Source: Onthophagus taurus
Taxonomy: Eukaryota > Arthropoda > Insecta > Coleoptera > Scarabaeidae
DNA length: 64,000 bases
Direction of reading: 5' to 3'
NCBI RefSeq assembly: GCF_036711975.1
Contig: NC_091973.1
Span: forward strand, 10,664,001-10,728,000
Positions 30,442 to 40,481 of this stretch are shown here, one piece after another. Within the stretch, counting starts at the first letter, position 1. Every line of letters starts with the position of its first letter. The translations under genes and the position numbers were made by a program. Under the pieces are notes generated by a model. The model saw only the letters and a program-made list of their open reading frames with translations. It was not told the DNA's origin and made no database searches.

Positions 30442-30640
30442 TGTTTTTAATAATGCTTTTGTTATTCGTAAAATAATTAACTTTATTTAAGTAGAAAGGT
30501 TGCTAATACAAAATGCTTGTCACAACATGCGAACACGGTTCGTTCTGACTGCTTCTCGCCGCGCGATGGCGTCTCCCCACTACTACTCTTCTAAGAGCAG
30601 CCAACGTAATAAAAATAAAATAAAATGTGCAATCTTAACA
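30442..30640 (-). repeat. 3' LTR of BEL C
   Basis: TGTTTTTAATAATGC...CAATCTTAACA on plus. The first ~110 bp are nearly identical to 40374-40481. Confidence 0.88.
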
Positions 30641-30646
30641 TAAACG

Positions 30647-30656
30647 TCCCCCCTTT
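30647..30656 (-). promoter_or_regulatory. polypurine tract of BEL C
   Basis: AAAGGGGGGA on minus lies six bases before the LTR start. Confidence 0.65.
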
Positions 30657-30751
30657 GAAAGGGTTAAGACTTTCAAATATACAAAACCAAACGATTGATA
30701 TAAGGTAAGTACAAACTCTATATTCTACTAAAGTAATCAAATTGTTCCTTT

Positions 30752-31464
30752 TTAGTCCACAGGTAAAACACAAATCTTCGAAACACAACGCTTTACAACT
30801 GAACCACTAGACAATCTCACCGATACCACTCTCACCACTTCATCTGCTCCAGGATGCGTTGTCACTATTCTTCCAAGTTTCCACTGAAGGGGTGGTAGGT
30901 TGTAATCTTTCAGTAGTACCATTGTTCCAATATTGATTAATCTTGAACCAATTTTCTTCCATTTCAAGCGTTGCTGTAGCTCTCCAATATATTCCTTTGA
31001 CCAACGTTGCCAAAAGTGCTGTCGGATCTGCTCAATACGTTTATGAATGGTAAGTCTTGAAGTATTAATATTTGTAATGTCCGTTTCAGGAATAGATGTA
31101 AAATTTCTTCCAATCAAAAACTGAGCCGGCGTTAACAGATTATCATTAGATGGATCTTCGGAAAGAGGAGAAAGGAGTCTAGAGTTAAGGATGGATTCTA
31201 CTTGCGTAAGTATCGCGTACATATGTTCAAATGTTAAAATTGTATTACCCATAATTCTCTTCAAGTGACCCTTCACCGATTTAATTCCCGCCTCCCAAAT
31301 ACCACCAAAATGCGGTGAATGAGGAGGTATGAATTGCCAACTTATAAATTGATTTATCATCTCTTTTGACAATTCCTCTGAACTCAATTTAAGAAAATCC
31401 CTCAAACCCTTCAGCTCATTATAAGCGCCACGAAAATTAGTACCATTATCAGAGTATATAATTA
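30752..31464 (-). pseudogene. BEL C integrase C-terminal half and DUF5641
   Basis: It begins at the second Asp region (SDNGTNFRGAYNELKGL, read through 31464-31400). The third catalytic residue follows in FIPPHSPHFGGIWEAGIKSV. DUF5641 comes next: HFWQRWSKEYIGELQQRLKW, VLLKDYNLPPLQWKLGRI and HPGADEVVRVVSVR. The protein ends ICVLPVD at 30752. The segment with the first Asp was lost at the insertion site 31465-31747. Confidence 0.85.
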
Positions 31465-31747
31465 ATTAGGTTGCTTTTTGATGGGGAAAGAAATGAATTT
31501 TTAAGAAAAACAAAATACTATTCGTATAAAGAATGTTTTTAGGATCTCAATAATAAAAAAAAAATTTTGGTATTCCATTTAAAAAAAAAGTTGACAGTCG
31601 CCATTTTGAAATAATTCGTCCAATTGAAAATATCAGATCACCATCGTGTAGAGAATGCCCTAAAACATATTACTGCCAAATATTTTGAAAGTAGTACCCA
31701 TAGTGTGGCTAAAAAAAAAATAAGGCGCTTACTCTGAATCAGGCTGT
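31465..31747. mobile_element. short unclassified insertion in BEL C integrase
   Basis: It interrupts the integrase between FPFEIVG and the SDNGTNF block. The right edge on minus reads TA then CAGCCTGATTCAGAG, which looks like a Tc1/mariner-style end, but no matching inverted end is visible on the left. About 60 integrase residues are missing in addition to the insert. Interior is AT-rich with A-runs and no ORF. Confidence 0.4.
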
Positions 31748-32280
31748 ATACCCACTATTTCAAACGGAAAAGATGTAGTTATTCTCCTTTTAGGCAATTG
31801 CCCCATAATTGGCGTAGATGTGGAAGGTGATGCTTTGAAACAAGTTATACATTTTCTAACTGTTTGCTTTGCCAAATTGCGTCCACCAATTGTCCAATAT
31901 TTTTTTCTGGTGCTAGCTAGTAACAACTGAGGACCAGCGTGACACAAGTTTAAGTGTTCAGTTTGAAAGATCAACTTTGTGAATGCATGTTTGCTGTGTA
32001 GAAGTGCTGGATGTTTCTTTTCATATGCGAAATCAGATTTCTGCAATCTACCCCCAACCCTTAAAATTTGTTCATTATCAATGATTGGATTTAATCCCAA
32101 CAAATTGCTCTTGATATGGATTTCATCTCGTTTTTGCAATTGTTCGATCTCGTCGCTAAACATTTCTCGTTGAGCTATTCTCAATAGTATATTCATAGTT
32201 GCATTCAACTCTTCTATGGAAATATTATTTTTCATGCGATCATCTGCATTTTTTTGACAATTATATATGAATCGTTTCAC
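31748..32280 (-). pseudogene. BEL C integrase N-terminal zinc-binding part
   Basis: ILRVGGRLQKSDFAYEKKHP and HLNLCHAGPQLLLASTRKKY, then KCITCFKA, match the integrase H2C2 zinc-binding domain. The frame continues to FPFEIVG, where the inserted element begins. It was probably once continuous with the 610-codon RT ORF across a stop at about 32352. Confidence 0.85.
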
Positions 32281-32351
32281 ATAGGAAATTACTCTGAGTA
32301 ATGTTCGTAAGTTTGAAAATCTCTGAAATATTAAAAATTCTTCTACATTGC

Positions 32352-34184
32352 CTACAAGAACGGTATGAGACTGAACTTTAATTCTGGTAAATTGTCAATG
32401 TCATCTTTCGTCTGCAATGGCCATGCTTGTCTATCGAATTCTAACCAACGCGGTCCATTCCACCATAATTTTAAATCCTTTAGTTCGTTTCCATTTAATC
32501 CTCTCGTCAATAAATCAGCTGGATTGTCTTTGGATTTAACATGATGCCATTGTTCCAAATTTGTAATAGCTTGAATCTCAATTATTCTGTTTGCTACAAA
32601 TGTTTTTAGAGTGCTTGCATTTGCATTCAACCACGCCAATACGATTTTTGAATCTGTCCAAAGATAAATTTTATGTAAATTCAAAGTCAGTGACCCCTTC
32701 ACAATGGTTAACATTTTCGCTAAATGTAAACATGCACATAATTCCAATCTAGGAATAGTGATTATTTTCACTGGTGCAACTTTTGATTCTGCACAAAGTA
32801 ATCTAGTATTTACGTAATCACCATTTTCGGACCTCAAATAAATGCAACAACCATATGCTTTCTCGGAAGCATCTGCAAACCCATGAATTTGAAATTTTTG
32901 TTTGCATTCTCCTAATATAAATCTAGGAATTTCAATATTCTCAATAGCTTTTAATGTGGCACAAAATCCTACCCAATCTGAATAAATTTCCATGGGAAGT
33001 AATTCATCCCAAGTAACCTTTGTTTCCCATAATTTCTGAAGGAGTATTTTGGCTTTGACTGTAATAGGACTAAGTAGACCAAGAGGATCGAATATTTGAC
33101 CAATGATAGATAATATCGTTCTCTTATTTACGTCTTTATAGTGCTTAAGTTTTATTTTGTAAGATAAATTATCCCTTTCATGTGCCCAAAACAGACCAAG
33201 CGTTTTCGTAATTTGATCGTTTCCCAAAGAAATAATATTTGACGTGGAATCCAAGGTATGTATATCACTAAACCTTTTCGTTATATTGCTATTCCATTTT
33301 GCCAATTCGAAACCGTAAGATCTTAAAATGTTTGTTATTTGTTCGGAAATCTTTGTGGCTTCTTCTACAGAATCGAAATCTGTTATCAAATCATCGACAT
33401 AAGAGTCTCTTTTAATTCTCAATGATGCCTCTTGTAAGTTTTCATTCTCAAGAACCGTTTGTAATAAAGATCTAATAGCTAAGTAAGATGCTGCTGCTGT
33501 TCCATATGTAACGGTGTTTAATTCGTAAACTGAAACATCTTTATCTGCACCATCTCGCCATAAAATTCTTTGTAATGATCTTTGATTGGGATCAATAAGT
33601 ATCTGCCTATACATTTTTGAGACGTCAGCAGTCACTGCAATCTTATGTTGGCAAAATCTAATCAAAATAGAAAACAAATCTGCCTGAATCACAGGACCTA
33701 TCATTTGAAGATCATTTATGCTATAACCACTTGAAGTGCTAGCTGATGCATCGAAAACCACTCTATGTTTAGTAGTTAAGCTGTCTGCTTTTTGAACGCA
33801 ATGATGTGGCATGTAATAGGAATAATCTGCTTCTTCTGGTTTGTTTATCTTAATCATGTGACCTAAGTTTTCGTACTCAAGCATGAATTGGTTGTATGCT
33901 TTTCTAAGAGAAGCATCTCCATTTAATTTACGTTCTAAATTAGTAAATCTATTTAATGCCATGTTGTAAGAATTACCTAGTTTGTCTAACGAATCCCTGC
34001 ATGGAATTTTAACGACGAATCGTCCATTTTTATTGCGAATCGTAGTGTCAATGTAGTGCTGTTCGCAAAATTGTTCTTCTTTGGTAAGTTTTCGTGTATT
34101 TTCAAAATTTTCCAATTCCCAAAATTGTTGTAATTGTTTGTGAATCTGAAGCTGAATTTGCCTCTCCCGACACCAGCCAGCCAA
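32352..34184 (-). CDS. BEL C reverse transcriptase with Pao-type A17/RNase H region
   Basis: A 610-codon open frame. The N-terminus includes LQQFWELENFENTRKLTKEE (protease-RT linker). RT motifs run from about residue 130: HRVVFDASASTSSG, TADVSKMYRQILI (motif A Asp), VTYGTAAASYLAIRSL and SYVDDLITDFD (catalytic Asp pair). The Pao A17-type region follows (IFDPLGLLSPITVKAKILLQ, FADASEKAYGCCIYLR, ITIPRLELCACLHLA, LWTDSKIVLAWL), with the RNase H-like acidic positions. Gag and protease lie upstream across the LINE. It is the best preserved retroelement frame in the window. Confidence 0.93.
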   Translation of the reverse strand: MAGWCRERQIQLQIHKQLQQFWELENFENTRKLTKEEQFCEQHYIDTTIRNKNGRFVVKIPCRDSLDKLGNSYNMALNRFTNLERKLNGDASLRKAYNQFMLEYENLGHMIKINKPEEADYSYYMPHHCVQKADSLTTKHRVVFDASASTSSGYSINDLQMIGPVIQADLFSILIRFCQHKIAVTADVSKMYRQILIDPNQRSLQRILWRDGADKDVSVYELNTVTYGTAAASYLAIRSLLQTVLENENLQEASLRIKRDSYVDDLITDFDSVEEATKISEQITNILRSYGFELAKWNSNITKRFSDIHTLDSTSNIISLGNDQITKTLGLFWAHERDNLSYKIKLKHYKDVNKRTILSIIGQIFDPLGLLSPITVKAKILLQKLWETKVTWDELLPMEIYSDWVGFCATLKAIENIEIPRFILGECKQKFQIHGFADASEKAYGCCIYLRSENGDYVNTRLLCAESKVAPVKIITIPRLELCACLHLAKMLTIVKGSLTLNLHKIYLWTDSKIVLAWLNANASTLKTFVANRIIEIQAITNLEQWHHVKSKDNPADLLTRGLNGNELKDLKLWWNGPRWLEFDRQAWPLQTKDDIDNLPELKFSLIPFL

Positions 34185-34189
34185 AAACG

Positions 34190-34712
34190 GTTTTGTTTAA
34201 TAGGGGTTGACCTTTTCCCAGAGATACTTGACCAACGCATAATGATTTCCAGAAAATATTTGCACCAATCAACAAATCTATATCGCCAGGTCTATTAAAA
34301 GTAGGATCAGCTAGAGGTAAATGTATTGGTATATTTAAAACATCAAAGAATTTAAACTAAAATTAGAACTAACACTAGAAACTTTCGGGTTTTGCCGTGC
34401 GTCTTTTAATAAAAGGTTTGACGTTTCGGATGCCATGTTGCAACCTTCTTCAGAAACTGGTTCGAAGTGATCAAAAAATTTGTTTGGCAATGCGTCGCAT
34501 ATTTGTGGAACTATTGAACATGAAATTTCCGCTTTGAATGAACTATTACAAGAGCTTATTATTGTTTTGCATTGTTCAGTGATATTACTTGACTTTTGGT
34601 TTATTCCTTTTATTGCGATGTTTATCTGTGTTTTAGTCAATTTTAATTTACGTGCTAACCGGTTACTTATAAAATTTGATTGCGAACCAGAATCTAATAA
34701 TGCTCGACATCT
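34190..34712 (-). pseudogene. BEL C aspartic protease
   Basis: CRALLDSGSQSNFISNRLAR carries the DSG active site of the BEL/Pao retropepsin (DUF1758 type). KLTKTQINIAIKGINQKSSN and NKFFDHFEPVSE follow. A Penelope-type fragment (34355-34475) interrupts the C-terminal half; LLIGANIFWKS near 34230-34270 resumes the protease. The LINE at 34713 inserted just before the active site. The N-terminal ~75 residues of the long minus ORF reaching 34982 are antisense LINE sequence, not protease. Confidence 0.82.
34355..34475. mobile_element. Penelope-like terminal fragment, copy 1
   Basis: TTTGACGTTTCGGATGCC followed by a TTCTTCAGAAAC string resembles the conserved ends of Penelope-like elements. A second copy lies at 62797-62990. 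The left part (AAACTAAAATTAG, CACTAGAAAC, GCCGTGCG) is the reverse complement of the right half of copy 2, so the two copies have different internal arrangements, as expected of partial inverted Penelope units. Confidence 0.6.
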
Positions 34713-34788
34713 TTCGCAGATGTGCGCTCGTAGAAGATAGACGTGTGTAAAGGCGGTCCGTAATTTTTGTGGTTCAATTAGCGCTTTC

Positions 34789-35349
34789 ATGCAAAATATG
34801 TCTACCCGAAATCGTGCAGTTGTTGATGAAGGGTTGTTGAAAAAGTGCTTGGTGGTTTCCTTAGAGGCACGTGTTCTGGATCTCGAAAAACAAATTTCCG
34901 ATAATAAATTTACGCTCAAAGAACACGAACAATATTCTCGCCGAAATAATCTTCGGCTGTATGGGGTACCTGAAAAGTCCAAGGAAGTTCTAGATGAGAT
35001 GATTGTTAAAATATGTAAGGAAAAACTTAAAGTGGATGTTGGTGTTGGGGATATTGATTGTTGTCATCGCCTTGGACGTGGAGGAGACGGGGATTCTAGG
35101 AGCAGACCAATTATAGTTAAGTTCACCCGGAGAACGGTGCGTAATGAGATTTATAGACTTAAAACAAAGCTCAAGGGTACAAAAATTATAATCCGTGAAG
35201 ACTTGACTCGAGAACGTGCGGCAATACTAAAGTATTTAATTAATAAGTACGATCAAAGGAATGTGTTTACGGAAAATGGTAATTTTTTTTACAAACACAA
35301 TAATATTGTTAAAAAAATTAAGTCTACTCGCGATAAATCTTACCTTTAA
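34789..35349 (+). CDS. LINE ORF1 protein
   Basis: 186 codons, intact. A coiled-coil-like segment (VVSLEARVLDLEKQISDNKF) leads into EQYSRRNNLRLYGVPE, the signature of L1-type ORF1 RNA-recognition domains. A basic C-terminal part (RPIIVKFTRRTVRNEIYRLK) follows. It is an RNA-binding, chaperone-type protein that coats the LINE RNA in the cytoplasm. No CCHC knuckle is present. Confidence 0.85.
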   Translation: MQNMSTRNRAVVDEGLLKKCLVVSLEARVLDLEKQISDNKFTLKEHEQYSRRNNLRLYGVPEKSKEVLDEMIVKICKEKLKVDVGVGDIDCCHRLGRGGDGDSRSRPIIVKFTRRTVRNEIYRLKTKLKGTKIIIREDLTRERAAILKYLINKYDQRNVFTENGNFFYKHNNIVKKIKSTRDKSYL

Positions 35350-35420
35350 TTTCTGATGTCAGATTTTTTTTCCTTTTTTTTGTTATTATTATAATTGTAT
35401 CTAGTTTTTCATTTTATTTT

Positions 35421-38234
35421 TTGATGGTTACTAGTATCAGGTTAGCTCATTTGAATGTCAGATCTCTAGTTCCTAAAATGAATCAAGTTATTAATATTAT
35501 AAATGACGGACGCTATGACGTTTTTGCTTTTTCTGAGACTTGGTTGTCTGCTGATATTTCTGATGAGTTCATTCAGATTGATGGTTATAGTGTGGTGAGA
35601 GCTGATCGTGTTGGCAGGGGGGGTGGTGTATGTTTTTATATCAGAAATAATTTAAAATTTAATTTAATTCAGACTTCTGCTAATATTGAGCAGTTGTGGT
35701 TAACTCTGCAAATTAATAAACGTAAACTCATTTTGGGTGTGCTCTATCGACCTCCCAGCTCTCCCTGTCGGACATTTTTGGATGAGCTTGAGAACGTTTT
35801 GGCTGCCTGCCTGCCGCAGAGTGATGAGATAATCTTTTGTGGGGATCTTAATATTGATTTTTTTGATTTAGATGGTGTTAATAGGAATGATTTTATGACT
35901 TTACTGTCTTCTTTTGATGCTATGCAGTTGATAAATGAACCTACAAGAGTTACTGCATAGACGGCTAAAATAATTGATGTAATTGTTGCTTTCAGTACAG
36001 TTCTTGTCCGGAATTCTGAGGTTAGAAGCTGTCAAGTGTCTGATCACGACATTGTCTTTTGTGACATCGACTTCTGTACGCCTGTATAGTTCTCCTATTT
36101 GGAAACTATACAGAAACTTAAAAAGAATAGATATTTGTGAGTTTCACGACTTCTTGCGGAAAATTCCGTTCAATTTTATCTTCTCCATGAATAACATTGA
36201 TGATAAGCTTTATTTTTTTAATGAACAACTACTTAATTCATTTAATGTTTTTGCTCCACTCATTAAGGGTAAAGTTCATAAACGTCCTCCTCCATGGCTT
36301 ACTGATAACCTGAAGCTAATGATTTCTTTAAGGGATAAAGCAAAGGATGACTATAGAAGGAATCGATCTGATGCTAAATGGGATTACTTTAAATCTCTTA
36401 GAAACTTAACGGCTTTCACTATTAAAGTGGAAAAAAGAGCATATTTTCGATATATTGGTAGCATTCGGGACAAAAAATTAATGTGGGGTAAGCTTGATTC
36501 GCTTAATTTAAGAAAGAGGACGCAGTGTAATATTCCAGAGGCTTTGTGTAATGTTGAAGATCTGAATGACTTCTTTTTGAGGAGTGTTTCGGATATCACT
36601 GACAACTTACCGCCCAATCCTGCTATTTTTGAGTATTATTCTAATTTAAATGTTAACAACGAGAAATATTTTAAATTCAAATCGGTATCAACTGATGTAG
36701 TAGACAAATTGATCTATAAATTGAAGTCTTGTTCTGAGGGCAGTGATGGGATTCGGGCGGATATGATTAAACTGGCGTGTCCTGTTATTTTACCTTATCT
36801 TGCACATATTGTTAACTGTTGCATCGTTGAAGGACATTTCCCGAATTGCTGGAAACACGCTATAATCAAGCCTATTCCTTAAAATCAAAACCCATCAAGT
36901 TACACTGACCTTAGACCTATTAGTCTGCTTCCTACTTGTTCGAAGATCTTGGAAGGGATATTGAAGTATCAGTTGAATGATTACATTCAAACTTCTAATT
37001 TGCTGCCTGACTGTCAGTCAGGGTTTCGTAAAAATTATACCACTATTACTACTATGACAGCACTTTTGGATGATATTATTTCGGGGGTTGATAAGAGTAA
37101 TATTACAATTCTAGTTTTGTTACATTTTAGCCGGGCATTTGACACCGTTAACCACGAGATCCTTCTTTGTATTCTTTCTTCGTTTGGTTTGGACCCTGTT
37201 TCACAGAGTATTATTGAGTGTTATCTTCATGACAGGTCTCAACGTGTAGCTATTGATGGTGTAGTATCTCAAAGCAGATTCATTTCTGATGGTGTTCCTC
37301 AGGGTTCTATTTTAGGCCCGATTTGTTCTCGATCTACACTAGTAATTTACTTAAATGTATTCAACACTGTACACCATATGTTTATGCGGATGACACTCAA
37401 TTGGTGCTCTCCTTTCTTCCCTCCGAGTCTGGTCCTTCTATTGATAATATAAATAGAGATCTTAATAGTGTGTTTATCGCAGCTTCGCAGCACTGTTTAA
37501 AAATCAATCCAGACAAGTCTGCGGTCATGTTTTTTGGGAATAAAAAAAATTGTGCTGAATTGTCTCACGCTGCTAATATTGCTGTGAATGGCTCAAAACT
37601 ACCTGTAGTTGAAAAATATAAAAGTCTTGGACTTGAAATTGATAACTCTTTTCGTTTTTCTAATCAGATCTCTAAGTATATTAGGAACGCCTATTGTGAA
37701 CTGAGACTACTTTATCCACATAGAGAATACTTACCTTTTGATGTTAAACGAAACTTATGCGAGATGATGAACTTATGCGAGAGTTTTGTACTATCTCAAT
37801 TTAATTATATGGTTCCAGTTTACCATCCAGCGTTGACCACTCTTGATGCGGGTAGAATTCAGAAAATTCAAAACAATTGTTTACGATTTGTGTATGGCAT
37901 TAGAAAATTTGATCATGTCTCTCATAGGTTGGTGGACGCTGGATGGTTATCAATGAGGAACAGAAGAGAATTACATACCTTGATTTTTTATCATAGGTTG
38001 ATGATCTCTCAAGCTCCGCATTATTTATTTAAAAAAATTAAATTTAGGAATAAGGATGTAAATGCTTGTCAAATGAGAACGCGTTGTCTTATTGTACCAC
38101 CTGCCCATAGAACGTCATTATTTCAAAGATCTTTCTCTTATCATATCTATAAGTCCTATAACCTCATTATGGAATCGGATTGGACAGCCAATGTCTCGGT
38201 TTTCAGGTCTCGCCGTTTTAGACGAGACCTTTGA
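35421..38234 (+). pseudogene. LINE ORF2: apurinic-type endonuclease and reverse transcriptase, broken
   Basis: Endonuclease: LAHLNVRSLVPKMNQVINII, FSETWL, GGGVCFYIR, LGVLYRPPSSP, FCGDLNIDFF and, after a TAG at 35958, VSDHDIVF. A frameshift near 36080 leads to 35983-36882. A TAA at 36880 interrupts KPIP*NQNPSSYTDLRPISL. In RT motif A the expected Asp is His (LLHFSRAFDTVNH). GVPQGSILGP follows, then a one-base loss near 37323 and YVYADDTQLVLS (catalytic Asp pair). The C-terminus (LRFVYGIRKFDHVSHRL) is the usual thumb/connection of non-LTR RTs. It ends at 38234. Confidence 0.9.
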
Positions 38235-38715
38235 ATGCCGTTTGAATCACAGACAGAGGCATTGAGACGAGGTGTTGCCTTATCTCAATGTGTTGCTGGA
38301 TACGCGTCATAGCTTCCCTTGTTTTTTTTTTTTTTAATTTCTTTCATTTCTTTTTTTTATTTGGTTACAAGATTCATTTTATGCTTTTTTTTATGATGGT
38401 TACTGTTTAGTTTTATTATATTATATATATATTTATTTTTGGTTATTTACTTTATTTATTTTATTTTTAGTTACATATTCTTAGATATTGATGCCATAAT
38501 CAGTACTTATAAATGCGAATTTATTGTTTCTGTTTTTTATGTTTCTTATTGTGTTCTTTATTCTCAAATTTACTTGGTTTTATTTTGTTGAGGTTCCAAT
38601 GGAAGAACAGGAGCTTCGGCTTCCTGAATTGGCGCCTTGTGGTTTGTACCAAAAAAGAATTATTCATGGTTTATTTTCTTTTTTTTACTCTGCAATTTGT
38701 ATTTTGTTTTTGGTA

Positions 38716-38741
38716 CAATAAAGTGTATTATTATTATTATT
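38716..38741 (+). terminator. LINE 3' end: polyadenylation-like signal and (ATT)n tract
   Basis: AATAAA at about 38717 is followed by repeated ATT units up to the insertion boundary. LINEs of this group often end in short tandem repeats instead of poly(A). Confidence 0.75.
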
Positions 38742-38745
38742 ATCT

Positions 38746-40029
38746 GTGAAAAAATCCTCGTTTGTCGGCTATTTGTAATATTACTGTGGATAGTAAATTT
38801 TCAGACGACTGTACTCTTGATGATAATGTAGTTGCTAATTCATTTGTAGCTGGTTTGTCAAAATGCAATAACGTGTTGTGCCGTGCATTACATTTCTTAC
38901 ATGAACTATAATTACAATTGGCGTTGAAATGGCCTGGTTTTAAACAATTATTGCAAAATTTCATTTTCTTGATATGTTCAATTCTTTTGTTGATCGGCAT
39001 TTCTATGAATTTTGAACATTGATAAATTTGATGTTCTTGTTGGCAAGCAGAACATTTGTTCTTTGTTACTAACATGACCCTTTTAATTTCCTTTGGTTTC
39101 TGTGGCTGATTTAATTGTAAAGTTTCCAATAATTCAGCTTTACGTTTCAGAAATTGTTTAAACTCTTCTAAAGTAGGAAATTCACTTTGATATTTGCATT
39201 CCTCCCATTCTCGAGCTGTTTTGTGATCCAATTTGGCTGATATAATGTGTATAATAAGTGTGTCCCAATGCTTAGTGGGCTGATCTAATGAAGTTAAAGA
39301 CCTCATATGCTTTGACATATCGTCGATTAATGTACGAATTTCTATAGCAAATTCCTTTGCAATAGTGTTTATGCCAAATATAGATTTCAAATGATTATGA
39401 ACCAAAAGACGTTTGTTGTTGTACCTTTCGCACAACAAATCCCATGCAAAGTTGTAATTAGTGGCCGAAAATTCAATTGAATTTATGATTTGGGCAGCTT
39501 TGTCGTGCAAAGATGCTTTGAGATAATGAAATTTTTCTATTTCACCAATCTCCAAATTCGCGTGTATTAATGATTCAAATGTGTCTCTATATTCAAGCCA
39601 ATCTTCATATTTTGCTCCAAATTGTGGAAGTTTAATTTGAGGTAATTTAATACTATTTTATTTTTGAAATGAAACAGGTAAACAGCTACTAATGATATTA
39701 GTTGAATCAGATATTTGGCTATTTTTATGATGAACTTTTGCTTCAGACAACAATTTATAATAAGTATTTTCGAATTGTTCGCGCTCATCTAATTGAGCCT
39801 CTGAATCCTCGTGTAACTTATCGATGTTGTTTTGAATGATTTCATATTGCTTTATTATTGACGTGAAAGTCTCGATACGTGAACATAATTCGATTGTGTA
39901 ATTTTCTGTGATTGCTTGTGTTTGCGCACTCTTTAAAAACTTTTCAAATGTTGTTAATTTATTTTTTAAAGAAGCACGACGTCGGATTAAACCGCTTAAT
40001 TCGTTTGCCTTTGTTTCTTTATCCGTCAT
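38746..40029 (-). pseudogene. gag: BEL C Gag
   Basis: The N-terminal coiled part is 39658-40029 (MTDKETKANELSGLIRRRAS). After a frame change comes the DUF1759 region and ORF 38740-39555: FHYLKASLHDKAAQIINSIE, then CERYNNKRLLVHNHLKSIFG. Zinc-binding segments are CSACQQEHQIYQC, CNNCLKPGHFNANC and CKKCNARHNTLLHF. It ends DKRGFF at the LINE insertion, where the protease continues. It would form the particle and bind element RNA. Confidence 0.88.
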
Positions 40030-40123
40030 GTTTATCGATACTTGTACACAAATAAGGAAATAAGGGATGACTTACTTGGTAAATGGAAATTGTTATGTTT
40101 TATTTTGTTGCAGGCTCACGTAA

Positions 40124-40191
40124 GAATACTCGGAAACCTTCGTGAATCCTCCTTGCCACTCACATTGGAATACTCGGAAACCTTCGTGAAT
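40124..40191. repeat. 24-bp direct repeat in BEL C leader
   Basis: GAATACTCGGAAACCTTCGT plus four more bases is present identically at 40124-40147 and 40168-40191, 44 bp apart, in the untranslated leader between PBS and gag. Confidence 0.9.
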
Positions 40192-40358
40192 GTGCCTTGA
40201 ATCTTCGCAGAACTCAAACAGCTTGACCGTTATTGATTTTTGGTTTTGGCGCCGTTATGACGAACGAACAGCTGCACGAACCATTGAATGATGACAAACA
40301 CCTTGTTATTGTGAAATGAATGCACTGAATCGACGAAATTGTTTGTACTGTTGACATT

Positions 40359-40373
40359 CGGCTCGAAGGGCCA
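40359..40373 (-). promoter_or_regulatory. primer binding site of BEL C
   Basis: On minus, TGGCCCTTCGAGCCG directly follows the 5' LTR. BEL H has TGGTCCTTCGAGCCG at the same place, supporting the assignment. Confidence 0.8.
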
Positions 40374-40481
40374 TGTTTTTAATGATGCTTTTGTTATTCG
40401 TAAAATAATTAACTTTATTTAAGTAGAAAGGTTGCTAATACAAAATACTTGTCACAACATGCGAACACGGTTCGTTCTGAC
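40374..40481 (-). repeat. 5' LTR of BEL C, truncated
   Basis: It matches 30442-30552. The outer ~90 bp are replaced by hAT-2 from 40482, and no continuation of the LTR was found further right. Confidence 0.85.

Larger units (their letters stand above)
34713..38741 (+). mobile_element. LINE (CR1/Jockey-like group), apparently full length, inserted in BEL C
   Basis: A 4-bp direct repeat ATCT (34709-34712 and 38742-38745) flanks it. Removing it and one repeat rejoins BEL C gag and protease. It has a 5' leader of about 75 bp, ORF1, ORF2 with endonuclease and RT, and an A/T-rich 3' UTR with AATAAA and a terminal (ATT)n tract. No RNase H domain is seen. ORF2 is broken by stops and frameshifts. Confidence 0.9.
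30442..40481 (-). mobile_element. BEL C: BEL/Pao LTR retrotransposon
   Basis: LTRs lie at 30442-30640 (3') and 40374-40481 (5', truncated by hAT-2). The PBS at 40359-40373 abuts the 5' LTR and the PPT is near 30650. Order on minus: gag (DUF1759, zinc knuckles), aspartic protease, RT, A17/RNase H-like, integrase, DUF5641. Insertions are a LINE (34713-38741), a Penelope-type fragment (34355-34475) and a ~280-bp element (31465-31747). The long RT ORF (610 codons) is open, so decay is moderate. Confidence 0.92.

Noticed and set aside
34335-34982. Long minus ORF as a single protein
   Set aside because: Its first ~75 residues are antisense of LINE ORF1 and its last part includes a Penelope-type fragment. 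Only the middle is BEL protease.
38513-38831. Hydrophobic ORFs at the LINE 3' end
   Set aside because: They lie in the T-rich LINE 3' UTR and cross the insertion boundary into BEL C.
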